A program made the position numbers and the translations under genes. From assembly GCA_011634665.1 (NCBI GenBank), contig WAEK01000008.1, positions 1,295,501-1,359,500 of the forward strand: DNA of 64,000 nt, given 5' to 3'. This stretch comes from Mortierella sp. BCC40632 (Eukaryota > Mortierellomycota > Mortierellomycetes > Mortierellales > Mortierellaceae). Positions 11,701-21,827 of the stretch are shown in pieces (the first letter of the stretch is position 1; every line of letters begins with the position of its first letter). Under the pieces are notes generated by a model that made no database searches, was not told where the DNA came from, and saw only the letters and a program-made list of their open reading frames with translations.

Positions 11701-13965
11701 AACAAGAAGGCAGGCCATTTTGATATTTTTAGACGTCCAGGGACAGCCTCTCACCAATGTTCAGAATGTCACAAGCCCAGAGTCGAACAAGTCCCAGGTA
11801 TTCAAATCGTTCTTTGACTGGCACAAGATAGAAAAGGCCTGTGTGGACCACGGTTTCAGGTTTGGCAAACGGTATGCACCGAGATCTTTTTTTGTTACTC
11901 TGAGCACGTTCTCTTGTTACGAGCAGTCCAATTAACTTTTACACTCACACGCTTTTCTCTCATTGTAGCATGGTGTACATCAACAAAGGCATGATTCAGC
12001 TCTCTGGTCCGCAGATCCCTGCCGGTGGCACACGGCAACCTGTCGTCAGCACATATGAACACAAAATCAAAGTTACCAGAGGCACTGTAGACACTGGTCG
12101 ATGGAAGCGAGCATTCGTACAATGTGGTCTCACGAAGGAGGAGGTCGAGGCCAAGATCGACACAACAAAATCGAGTATCAATGATCTGAAAAAGACACTG
12201 GATGATCCAAGAAAGATTGTTCGCACCTTGCGGAGACGTTGCACTGTCGCCGCACGCGCCTTTAGGCAGAGTTCACCGGAAGAGCGCCATCATCAGCTCG
12301 GACAACTCAAGGACCAACAGTATCAACTGCGGATCGAAGAGCAAAAGCTCATGAAGCTGGAGGACGCTTATGCACAAGCGAAAAAAAGTATTTGAACTAT
12401 TGGTCCCGGGTCCTTACCGGGGCCAAGAGTACTGCTTCTAACTCATCTAAAAGCAAGACTGCGATGAACCCCAACAAACCGACCCTTACCATCTCGACTT
12501 GGGACCACAGTCGAGCAGAGGACACACCTCAAGGCATTGATATCTCTGACTTGGCGTCATCACACGGGACAAAGTCGCAAGCAGGAAGGACTCGAGTGGT
12601 GGCCACATGGGCCGAAGATCCTGGGCTGGTCAAGATGTCGGAAAACTTACCAGTGACTATTCCCGAAATCCAGGTCGCAGTGAGCCGCTTCCACGTTTTG
12701 GAAAGTAAGTTTATGCAAAGAGAATACACCAATAGTTGTTTTGCCAATTTCAAGCCCATTCTCATTCTGCTTACTTCTCTTTTTAGGTTTGGTGGATAGC
12801 GACATTAATCTTCCACCACCTATGCCAAGAACTCTGGAGGAGAAAAAGCAGTTCCGGAAGGAGGCAAAGGCGTTGAAATTGCCCGACACCATCACCATCA
12901 CTGCCCGACAACTGAACGAGGTGTCAAGGACCCGAAAACTCGCCCAAGTCCGACAGGATCTCTTGAAACACAAGAAGAATGAGCTTGTACAACAGGCACT
13001 AGACAGCATTTCTTCCATAGATGCATCGTTTGCAAACGCCTCGACAATAAGCGCTGTGAAGACTGCCCAAGCAGCCAGAGCATCGGTGTCGGCGACATTG
13101 CGTGAATTTAACCAGACCCGATCTCTCGTCAAGGCCAAGAAGACTCAGGTCATTTTCTCCAGAAGGGCCCAAGCAGCACTCTGCAGTGCTGTACGGCGTC
13201 AGGCAGCTGAACGTGCCATCCAATCGCTACCACCTCAGGCACATGGTCTGGCCTCGGTCGACAAAGACAGTGGCTATTGCAGCCGCTGTTCCCGGTTTGA
13301 GTTTCAGAAAAACTCATCGACAAGGTTCTGCCACCCAGGCTACTGCACGAAGACCCGGCCTGACGTGCGATATGTCGGATTTGTTGGTGCGGCGGGATCT
13401 GCTGTTGGATCACGCTTGGGGAGGCCACGCCCGCAGAGGGGGCACCAAGATCCGCGCGGAGCACAGGCAGCACGGTGTAGTGTGCATCACTGACGAATTT
13501 ATGACTCGAAAAAACTTGCCACCTGTGTTTTCAAAAACGAGGCTCGCGCGCCAGCGTAGACTGATCGATGGCAAGTCCAAGATAGTTCGGATCCATGGTG
13601 CGGTCGAGTGTATCAACCCTGTATGCTGTGGCTTTCTGGCCGGGTACACGGTGAGGCCTCGGGACGGCCAAGCGAGCATGAACATTGCTATCGCGGGATT
13701 CACTGCTCTGGGGTTAGGTGAGGAGAACGGCGAGGAGGAAATGATGGGGAAAGAGGAGGTGATTGAGAAAAATATGGAAGTGGATGAGGAGGAAAAGAAG
13801 GAGGAAGAAAGTATGGAGGTGGAGGAGGCCAAGAGTCCCAAGCCAAAGCGGGGCCGAAAGCCTATTCGACCTTTCAGGCCATATCAACATGAACACCAGT
13901 CGCTAATTGCTGGATCCAAAACCCGCCCTCAACTCCCAATGCGGAGCCATGGGGGCTCCCTCTGA
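8767..13965 (+). pseudogene. Fanzor1-like RNA-guided nuclease gene (eukaryotic TnpB homologue), degraded
   Basis: This is a long, intron-bearing gene that I read as Fanzor1. Introns with clean borders are 9516-9601, 10224-10316, 11872-11968 and 12705-12786. The N-terminal half is helical, with acidic and Lys-rich linkers. The C-terminal half has a RuvC-I-like EDPGLVKMSENLPVTI, a long helical insert (ITARQLNEVSRTRKLAQVRQ...), a RuvC-II-like VAIAAAVPGLSFRKTHRQG, then DEFMTRKNLPPVFSKT and ECINPVC followed by RPRDGQASMNIA (RuvC-III Asp). One-base frameshifts occur near 8940, 11470, 11728, 12385 and 13215. The first Cys pair of the zinc knuckle is lost (NLPPV), and the usual GD of motif II reads AA. 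It ends in an acidic tail and a KRGRK motif. It is presumably dead, but mutated recently enough for the structure to be read. Confidence 0.75.
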
Positions 13966-14005
13966 GAGGGATACACAAAGGTGAGCGGCAAGACTCAAAA
14001 AATGA

Positions 14006-14051
14006 CCAAAATATCTGACAAAAATGTGCCAAAATATCTGACAAAAATGTG
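14006..14051 (+). repeat. Perfect 23-bp tandem duplication, 3' of the Fanzor-like gene
   Basis: Two exact copies of a 23-nt unit (14006-14028 and 14029-14051), A-rich and ending ACAAAAATGTG, start 41 bp after the Fanzor-like stop codon. In known Fanzor loci the guide (omega/fRNA) derives from the region around the gene's 3' end, so this flank is where one would look for it. No RNA fold was computed. Confidence 0.8.
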
Positions 14052-14193
14052 CTAACAAAATGGGGTTTTCTTCTCAATATTTTAAAAACAGCTGTACCAT
14101 TGCTCTTAATCGGTTAAACTCTCCCTCTTACTGCGGCCATGACTGTGACTGTTGCCATCATTGCCACTCCCGCCCATAGGTCCATAGTGTAAA

Positions 14194-14556
14194 CTAGAGA
14201 GCACCTAGGCCTTTGTTATATGTTGAGTACTCACCTTGAGGCTCGTGCAAGCTAACCTCAACCGTAGGGATGGCAGCTTTCCGCCCTGTACTTATAAGAC
14301 CGAGCTTAATGTGAATTGATTCCCAGAACTGTTTCGCATGCTTGGCTTTGAATGTATCGTACTCTCTCATGAGATGTCGGCGAGCATGTACGATGTATGC
14401 CGACCCATTAAGCTCCATATGGTATTCATCAGCAGACTTTTCCAGAGTAAAGCTGAATTTCTTTGCGAAGGATGACACATTTTCGTGCTCTGAGCTATCC
14501 TTTGATAAAGACAACGTCCGCTGTAACAGCTTGTCAAATGAGTGACCTGAATCCAT
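14194..14556 (-). pseudogene. Hypothetical gene fragment, helical, remotely like module protein A
   Basis: An ATG at 14556 opens 120 residues. The frame crosses a good splice donor (CAAG|GTGAGT near 14238), so the coding part is probably about 107 residues, and no following exon was found before the Fanzor-like gene. The segment RRHLMREYDTFKAKHAKQFWESI has the same spacing of aromatic and charged residues as RLxxEWxxKxxxxxFWxNV in the proteins at 29791 and 46736. That resemblance is weak and needs a profile search. It is probably a truncated copy. Confidence 0.35.
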
Positions 14557-15481
14557 CTAGCATTTGTTAGAGGACACTGTCTCTTTGCCGAGCTGCACTG
14601 CTGGGGCTCTCAGAAAGGAGGACTCTAGTTATCCCCTGCTTGTCCCAGTGTCATCTTGGGAGACTCCCGATAGACGAATGCTCTGAGTGCAGGCAACCTC
14701 TTTCTGCTAAGTAGGCCAAGAGCATTACTAATGAGTTGGTGCGGTGCGGTGCGTCGACGCATGCTTAGTGTCTCAGTGTCCAAAAATGTGTCTACAATGC
14801 GACCAATAAAGCATAGTATTCTATTCAGGAGGCAAATGCGCGAGGGTGGATGTTAGGATGAGCAGGAGTGATATGCATGACCATTACTCGTCAGCTTCCT
14901 TGTGCGGGTGGATATCTTTTTTACATTGGGATTTCCTACGCATTTCAAGTCGAATTCTCATGTGCAAGGTGAAGCAACCAAATTGAGATAGAGAAGTTTA
15001 TTTCCGCCAAAGGACATTACCTCCAACAGACAAAAAAAGGCTGGTTGGTTTGGCTCCAATCCCTATTTTTCACTTGATTCATCGTTCTCTTACCGAAGAA
15101 GAAAAAAAAAAAAAAAAAAAAAAAAAAGGAAATGCCCGCTTCAATACATTAAAGAGGTTCTTGCAATTTTTCACAGCGCGTATCTTCAGGTCAAAGGGAT
15201 TAACGGAAGTGAGGCTGGACGGAAAAGTCAATAGGTGTCGAGTGAGAGTCTATCTGTGCACCTTGTATCTCCAAGTTCCAGAGATTTTTAACCCAGGAAG
15301 AACAAATATCTCGTGACCTTGGTTCCTGAGTGAAGCTGTCAGTGAATTTCAGTACTACTGCGCCCGCAGCCATCACGTTGTTGTGAGAGCCACATTACCA
15401 TTTCATCCCCCATTTCTGCACAATGCATCTTTGCCATTCATTCGGACAACCCATTTCAACTCTTTCTCATCCACAGCCTAT
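14557..15481. other. Intergenic region, 925 bp
   Basis: No convincing coding region. It includes an A run at 15102-15127, a short GGTGCGGTGCG repeat near 14740, and the leader of the Kelch gene. Codons in frame with that gene extend back to 15383 without an ATG. Confidence 0.5.
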
Positions 15482-16525
15482 ATGGCCACTCTCACGTTTC
15501 GTCGCATCGAGCCCCAAAAGGAATCGCCTCGGCCACTTCCTAGGCAAGGGCATGCATCCGTCTTTCACAATGGGTACCTCTACGTGTTCGGTGGCCGAGT
15601 GAAGGGCTCCGGCCGAATCTACGTCAACGACCTATGGAAATACGATCCCGCTCAAAACACATGGGAAGAGGTCTTGGCCCAAGACCAATCCCATATGCCG
15701 TGCAAGAGACACAATCACTCATGTGTGGTCGACACAAATGCCCTCTATGTGTTTGGAGGTCAGACTGTGTCAAATGCCTATCTAGGCGACCTGTGGCGGT
15801 TTGACTTTCTTACTCTACAATGGAGTGAGCTTCTCTCATCCCAACCAAGGCATTCCCATGCGGCCCACAAGCACGGAAGGTCGATATTCATTTTTGGTGG
15901 ACGAACGGGACTGAAGCCAGCCATCTACTCGAACGAAATCCTATCGTATGATATTGACGGCAATACCTGGACGATTCTCTACCCAGGAGATGGCCCGAGC
16001 TCGGCGACGGCAGTAGCACCTCATCCCCGTAGCTACACTTCAATGGTGCGGTGTGGCGAATACTTGATCGTATTTGGAGGCTACTATTGGGATGGCAAAG
16101 AGCACTATTTTGATGACACGTTTGGGTTTTCTTTAAAGTCCCAGAAGTGGGTCAAATTGTCTCCCTTGAGGGAAGAACGCGTTCCCCGTCCCCGTAATCG
16201 TCATGGCATCTTGGCGTCACCAGTAGCAGAGCGAAGATCGGGGTCAGGGTTGATGATTTTTGGCGGAAATTTCTACAATAACCGAAAGGGCACCGACAAG
16301 TTCTTTGATGATGCTTGGTGGTTCGGCAGTGATGTGGGTGAGTCGCTGACGTCTGGAAAGTGGAGCAAAGTCATATCAATTGGAGACGTGCCTTGCCCAC
16401 GCGGCCACCCAACGTGGGTGGCGGACGATCAAGTGGTAGGACGATCATGGATGTTTGGAGGAGAGGCCCATAGAGAGCGATTCAACGACCTGTATGAAGT
16501 TAGAGCGGTAGTGCCAATGGCGTAA
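15482..16525 (+). CDS. Kelch-repeat (galactose-oxidase-like beta-propeller) protein, 347 aa
   Basis: An intronless gene for a cytosolic beta-propeller protein. At least five Kelch blades are visible, each with the strand pattern ..YVFGG.. / ..NDLWKYD....TW: HNGYLYVFGGRVKGSG with NDLWKYDPAQNTWEE; ALYVFGGQTVSNAYLGDLWRFD; SIFIFGGRTGLKPAIYSNEI; EYLIVFGGYYWDGKEHYFDD; LMIFGGNFYNNRKG; and RSWMFGGEAHRERFNDLYEV. The layout (RQGHAS, KRHNHSC, HKHGRS, RNRHGI) matches the fungal Kelch/RING-adaptor type, which commonly mediates protein contacts; the partner is unknown. The start is the only ATG in the open frame; the leader upstream is also open but lacks ATG. A T run follows the stop. Confidence 0.85.
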   Translation: MATLTFRRIEPQKESPRPLPRQGHASVFHNGYLYVFGGRVKGSGRIYVNDLWKYDPAQNTWEEVLAQDQSHMPCKRHNHSCVVDTNALYVFGGQTVSNAYLGDLWRFDFLTLQWSELLSSQPRHSHAAHKHGRSIFIFGGRTGLKPAIYSNEILSYDIDGNTWTILYPGDGPSSATAVAPHPRSYTSMVRCGEYLIVFGGYYWDGKEHYFDDTFGFSLKSQKWVKLSPLREERVPRPRNRHGILASPVAERRSGSGLMIFGGNFYNNRKGTDKFFDDAWWFGSDVGESLTSGKWSKVISIGDVPCPRGHPTWVADDQVVGRSWMFGGEAHRERFNDLYEVRAVVPMA

Positions 16526-17610
16526 AACCGTGTTGGATAAATAGAGTTTTTTTTTTTTTTGGATGAACCACTACGAAAGGACGTATTTCTGACTCTAGCT
16601 TGATTGAAAATCTGTGCACCAGAAGATTGTGTCTCTTGATCCTAGCTGACAAACCCATCTCACCATCCGCCTTGATCAGGAACAGACGTGCCCCTGTTCG
16701 ACAGCAAGAGTCAAATTCAGTTTAAGTTCCTCCGCGGCTTTCTTACTCATTTGTGCGCAGCGTCGAGCCGAATGCCAGCTACATAGGGAATAATCGGCGC
16801 TGCACTTTAGTTGCGTAGTGTCGACCGCGTATATCCAGCTACATTCAAACGCACCAATTTCTTACAGATAACGGACTTCCTCCAGACTATGCTCTTGGAT
16901 CTAGTCGACACGTTGAGCCGTGGAATCCCTCGCGCCAAACACCGCAAAGTTAACGGGGCGAGCCTGCTTCTCTATTAATATCATCCGTTGCCTCGCCGCA
17001 CCAAAATCTTTCAGGGCTCGAAGCAAGTCTCTCTCGTTGACGCCATAAACAGGTCGAGTATGCATGCAATGAGTGGACTTCGAATCGGGATACGCAGGCA
17101 GACTTCTCTGTCTGGTGATATTAGCTTATTTCCTACAATATGATAAGTTGTCGTTCTCAAGTCACCAGCAATCCAACTTTGTGGACATAGCTTTGCGGAC
17201 GACTTTGGTCAAGCTCCATCCAGATCCTGATGACATCCACTTGACCATGGACGAGCCAATGGCGATTGAGGCTCTGCAAGAGGAGTTCAAAGCAATGGAC
17301 AGGGATCCTGCGCTCATCGAGTACTTGAATCGAGTTTACCAACTTTGGTGTGGCTTCATTGTCAAAGGGGGATGTACTGGGGTCATGATTCCGTCGATCC
17401 CTTCAGCGGCTTAAAGGCGTCTAACTTATGAGTCTTTCTTTCCATCAAGGCGTCGAACTATCTAAACGGCGTGATTTCTTCGAGTTTCAGATCCACATTA
17501 TCAAAATGATCGACAGATCTGGATACAGGGAACCAAGTCGCAGATCTCACCGATTGTCCTCCAAACAAGATGCTTGTTGCAGATTTTGGCAAACGACTAG
17601 ATGGAGTTTG

Positions 17611-17637
17611 GTTAGGTTGGGTTGGGTTGGGTTGGGT
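17611..17637 (+). repeat. Short (TTGGG)n array
   Basis: One TTAGG followed by four TTGGG units runs straight into a T homopolymer. It resembles a degenerate telomere-type repeat but is only about 27 bp long. Confidence 0.7.
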
Positions 17638-18183
17638 TTTTTTTTTTTTTTTTTTTGACAGGTGGTACGCGGAAGTTCTTGCCATCAAGCCCAAGAGTTA
17701 CTCTCCGTCACAGGGAAAGCGCGATAAGAACGAATCTACCAGAGATATTCGATCTTGATTCTTGAATATTGGCGAGCCATCGATACGCCTTTGAGATTTC
17801 CGAAACTCCTTCCAACCTCAAAGGCATACTCCGCATCCATCTGGAAATTCCAAGTGTCGGAGGAAATAAGCTAGTCACACATGTCAAGAGGGATCCTACG
17901 ACTGAAAAGGCGAGATGGTGCACATCAACAGCTCGTATATGGACACATTTTTTTCGACAAAAGTACTACAACATACAATGATAACATGGAAATACTAAAG
18001 AAACTGATCAAATCTGTCTCGGCTTGGTCATGAATTATCCCCTCCTCCCACATGATTGCAACTGGTCACACTTCAGCAAATACAATTCTTTCAGGCGCAT
18101 GTATCCCTTCTCAGTTTTGCTCAATTGGGATCCAACGCGTTTTATCCTGCAGCCTCTATTCTTTTTCTCCAACTATATTATGA

Positions 18184-18215
<32 letters not shown>

Positions 18216-18919
18216 CCTGTTCTGTTCGTTTTCATTTCTCTATTCACCAAGCACCCTTGCTCCTCAATTTCGCTCGATGTTCTTGGACACTCATCATCTC
18301 CATTGTCCTGAACTCTTATCGAATGGGCATATCCACACGTGCCCATAGATTTTAACGCTGACGCAGGCAAATTTTAGAGTCTCCCAGTAGTAGAGCCTGC
18401 GCCCCTTTCCTGCTTCTACCAACCTTAAGAGTGCCGGATGCAAGAGTCTTTAGCCAAAGCGAGCAAAGCAGAGCACCAGCTACTAGGGCATGTGGGCATA
18501 TATGGCGGGGAGTGGGGAGTGGGTAAGGGGCACGTTTCTACCTTGGAGCGGCGCTAGGGAAAGGACGCCTGGGTGAGAATAGAGGTGGTAGCTTTTTTTA
18601 GGCACTTTTTGCTTTGGTACTTGGTACTCGGTAGGTGGTAGGAATGGTGCGCCCATTCCATGAGGTCATAGGATGGGCACGGCATGGCTTGTGGAGTGGA
18701 TAGTGGAAACGTAGGAGGTCATGGTGGTAGGAGAGTCGTGCTGGTTGTGATGAGCACGCGATAAACTACAGAGTGCACGCTACATACTACACCCTTGCCA
18801 CAGAAACCTACACTGATGCTAAAAATAAAAATATATATAAAAAAAACGGCAGTTCAACGGTAAACGGTAAGGTTGCTGGTACATCCACCGGTATTAATCA
18901 ACCCAGTAACCAACCACCC

Positions 18920-19062
18920 AAAAAAAAAAAAAGAAGGAACGAGGAACGAGGAAAAGAAAGAGAGAAGGAGGGAAGGAGGGAAGGAAGGAGGGAAGGAGGG
19001 AAGGGGAGGGGTGAAAGGGGGAAAGGGGAAAGGAAGAAGGAAGAAGGAAGAAGGAGAGAAGA
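18920..19062. repeat. Purine-rich GGAA/GGGA tract
   Basis: About 140 nt that are almost purely A and G on the + strand, with irregular GGAAGGAGG units. A polypurine tract of this kind can form triplex DNA. Confidence 0.85.
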
Positions 19063-20088
19063 GTATTTGGTGATTAATCAAGGGGGACAAGCTGTTGAGA
19101 GTATCATTTGGACAACAGCGAGAGCGTAAAAGGATCAAGCGAAAGGCCGAGCGCCCTTGGATTGAAATGGGTCTAGCAGCTTCTGCTCCGCAACGCATGA
19201 CAAGGAGTGCTTGCAGTCTATTATTCGTCCAGAAATATGCAAATCACCGAGCGAGTTCAATTTGATTCGCAGAGTATGTGTGCTCGATTCGCACTGGATT
19301 CGTAAAACAAACAGGCGGTGGTGAGAGCGACAGTTGTTAAAGATCAAAGAGAGACTCCAGGAAAGGACAGAGATACATAACTGGACTGACACCAAAGTGC
19401 GAGATCACAACAAAAGCAAAGATCATAAGATAGCGAGCAAAAACAGCGGGCAGTTGCTAGTCTTCATTAATTGCGATCCTTGAAAGATGAAGATCAGAAG
19501 GACCAGAAAGAGAGGAATAGTTTCCCTCGAAGATCCAACCGCTTGGAGCTACACGATATCATTTTGCCAACCACGTCCAACCATTTCAACATTTGCTACC
19601 TATCCTGCACCGAATTGGCCGTGGGACTGTAGCACGAATTACTTTAAAGATTGAACGGGGGACTGTGACACACAGCGATGGAGGGACAAAGGGAATTCTG
19701 GGAACATGCCACGGATTATCTTTAGACCCCTTTTGTGATCTCCTCCAATGGCGATTTCTCTCCCCCTTCGCTGTACGTACCATATTTCTCCATCATGAAA
19801 GAAAGAAATACAGGAATGATGTGTATGATAACAAAAGTGGTTGCGCTGAAGAGTACCTGGGGAATTGTCACACAGCCAAGAGAGTGGGGTCTACACCGTC
19901 GGAAGAGGTAGAAGGTGCGTTCCAATGGTGTCAGTATTGTGGCAAGTCTCGGAGGAGCAGTGTGGTGGACGAGGCAAAAAGGCCCCGAAACGAATAAATG
20001 AAGCCGCCAACAGCACAATTTAAGCTTGTGTTGTTCCCCCAATCCTTCCAACTCTCTCTTCCTCTCACCTCCTTTCCATTCTCTTACC

Positions 20089-21461
20089 ATGGCTCCGCTA
20101 GCTAGGACTTTCACGTTTCTCTTGACTACAGCGCTTCTTCTCTGTAGTCAAGCACACCCTCTTTCGACCTCTTCAAAGCTCGCACCAAGGTCTCTCACCA
20201 ATGTGACCGAGTTTACCACCCGCATCATTGGAGCCCCCAACACCCTTGAGTACCGTGTCTACTTTGGTATGTCCTCAATCCTCATCGGGCACATAATCGG
20301 GATCGAGTATAAATTCCCTCTCTCATATACAGTAGTTGCATCCCGTGGAAGACCCGGATCGCTCCAGGATGGCATTTTTTTTTCTTTACTGATGACGGAT
20401 CTCCATGCTGATACGCTCTTTAATCCTCATCCATTGCCACCCATAGAGAAGGACGGTGTTCCCGTCTCGGCCTTCCACGACATTCCTCTGTATGCCAACG
20501 AGGCCAAGACCATCGTCAACATGATTGTTGAGATTCCCCGCTGGACCCATTCCAAGGTGGAGGTGAGTTGTCTGTCCAAATATAAAGTCAGCTTCAGGGC
20601 GTGGGTTGGAAATCCAATTCGATTGGATGAATTGTGAACGATAATCCGGAGAGGGGGGTGGAGGTGGAGGAAATCTTGTTTTCAGGGGGTGTGGGGAGGG
20701 GAGACTGGCTCGAGCGACTGACCATAAATATCTATTCCTTCAATGCAACAAAAACAGATCACCAAGGAGGATTTTCTGAACCCCTTGAAGCAAGACACAA
20801 AGGATGGCAAGCTTCGCTTTGTCCGAAACGCCTTCCCGTTCCACGGTTACATCTGGAACTATGGCGCCTTCCCTCAGGTAGGATGAACGTCTCTTTGTTT
20901 GCCAGGGGTCTCTTCATCCCGCAGCTACATCTCATGAGTGATCAAGGTCTCAGTTATCTTTATTTTATCGCGTTATGATCTTAAATGAACGTTTTTGGTT
21001 ATGAACAAACATTAGACCTGGGAGGATCCCGCTCAGATTCATCCAGATACCAACGCTGGTGGTGACAGAGACCCTCTTGACGTTATCGAAATTGGTGAAC
21101 AGGTCGGCTTCACCGGTCAGATTAAGCAGGTCAAGGTCCTAGGTGTCCTAGGTCTTATCGACCAAGGCGAGACCGACTGGAAGGTCTTTGTCATCGACGT
21201 AAACGACCCCTTAGCCAGCGAACTAAAAGACATTAAGGACGTCGAGCGCCACAAACCTGGTCTCATCCACGCTACCAGGGAGTGGTTCCGTACATACAAA
21301 ATCCCCGATGGCAAGCCTGAGAACAAGTTTGCCTTCAACGGTAGGGTCAAGGACAGGAAGTACGCCACCGGTATCGTCCAAGAGACTCATAAGTCCTGGA
21401 AGCGCCTCATCGCTGGCGATGTCCCCCCCACGACCGATCTCTATAACATTCAAGTGTAAGG

Positions 21462-21499
<38 letters not shown>

Positions 21500-21827
21500 A
21501 CTCTCTTGACTCGATACCAGACCCTGGTCACTTCCTCCACACACTATCCCCACTTCAATATTTTGTTTTTCAGCCATTACCTTTTGAAGGTGCCACACAC
21601 GGCATAGTTTATTTAATGATGTGGTTGGTACTCACTCTAATATTTGTCTCGTTGTCTCGTTGCCACCCCACACCAGATCCAACCTCCTCGTCGACGGGTC
21701 GAAATACAAGATCAATAAGAATGACACACGGATCAAGTCTATTCCCGCCCACTCTCCCAAGCCCCCAGCTCCCATTGATCCCTCGAATGACAAGTGGTTC
21801 TACATCTCGAGCAAGGGAAAGCAATAG
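20089..21827 (+). CDS. Family I inorganic pyrophosphatase with signal peptide, 334 aa
   Basis: Hydrolyses pyrophosphate to two phosphates. Five exons (20089-20266, 20447-20562, 20758-20877, 21016-21455, 21677-21827) join in frame to 334 residues. Family I landmarks: [58 protein letters not shown], and the metal-binding signature [13 protein letters not shown] (Asp155, Asp157, Asp160), then [20 protein letters not shown]. Unlike the usual cytosolic enzyme, it starts with a hydrophobic leader (residues 1-22, [15 protein letters not shown]) that looks like a cleaved signal peptide, so secretion or a lumenal location is likely. A C-terminal extension is rich in Lys and Pro. The start context ACCATGG is good. 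A 33-nt T run lies in the last intron. Confidence 0.93.
21465..21497. repeat. Poly(T) tract, 33 nt, within an intron
   Basis: A T homopolymer just inside the 5' end of the last pyrophosphatase intron, with CT-rich sequence at the downstream end of the same intron. Confidence 0.95.

Larger units (their letters stand above)
6916..14051 (+). mobile_element. Candidate composite element: Tc1/IS630 transposase plus Fanzor
   Basis: A Tc1/IS630-type transposase pseudogene and a Fanzor-like gene lie in the same orientation 470 bp apart with no host gene between them. On the left, the motif AGATATTTGGG lies at 6916-6926 in a run of roughly 22-nt repeats. On the right, the inverse CCAAAATATCT occurs at 14006 and 14029 in a perfect 23-nt tandem repeat. 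These could be subterminal repeats of one element. Known: Fanzor1 genes are often carried by DNA transposons, including Mariner/Tc1 types. No terminal inverted repeat or TA duplication was found, so the unit is a hypothesis. Confidence 0.35.
16526..20088. other. Gene-poor region, 3.6 kb
   Basis: No recognisable gene. A frame at 17073-17414 (113 codons, containing TMDEPMAIEALQEEFKAMD) is compositionally protein-like, and a 70-codon frame lies at 17769-17981, but neither shows family motifs or splice structure. The rest is a TTGGG repeat, a 29-nt T run at 18187-18215, a GA-rich tract at 18920-19062, and the pyrimidine-rich leader of the pyrophosphatase gene. It may be relics of old insertions. 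Confidence 0.4.

Noticed and set aside
17073..17414. 113-codon frame with DEPMAIEALQEEF
   Set aside because: Protein-like, but no start context, splice structure or family match; left as unannotated sequence.
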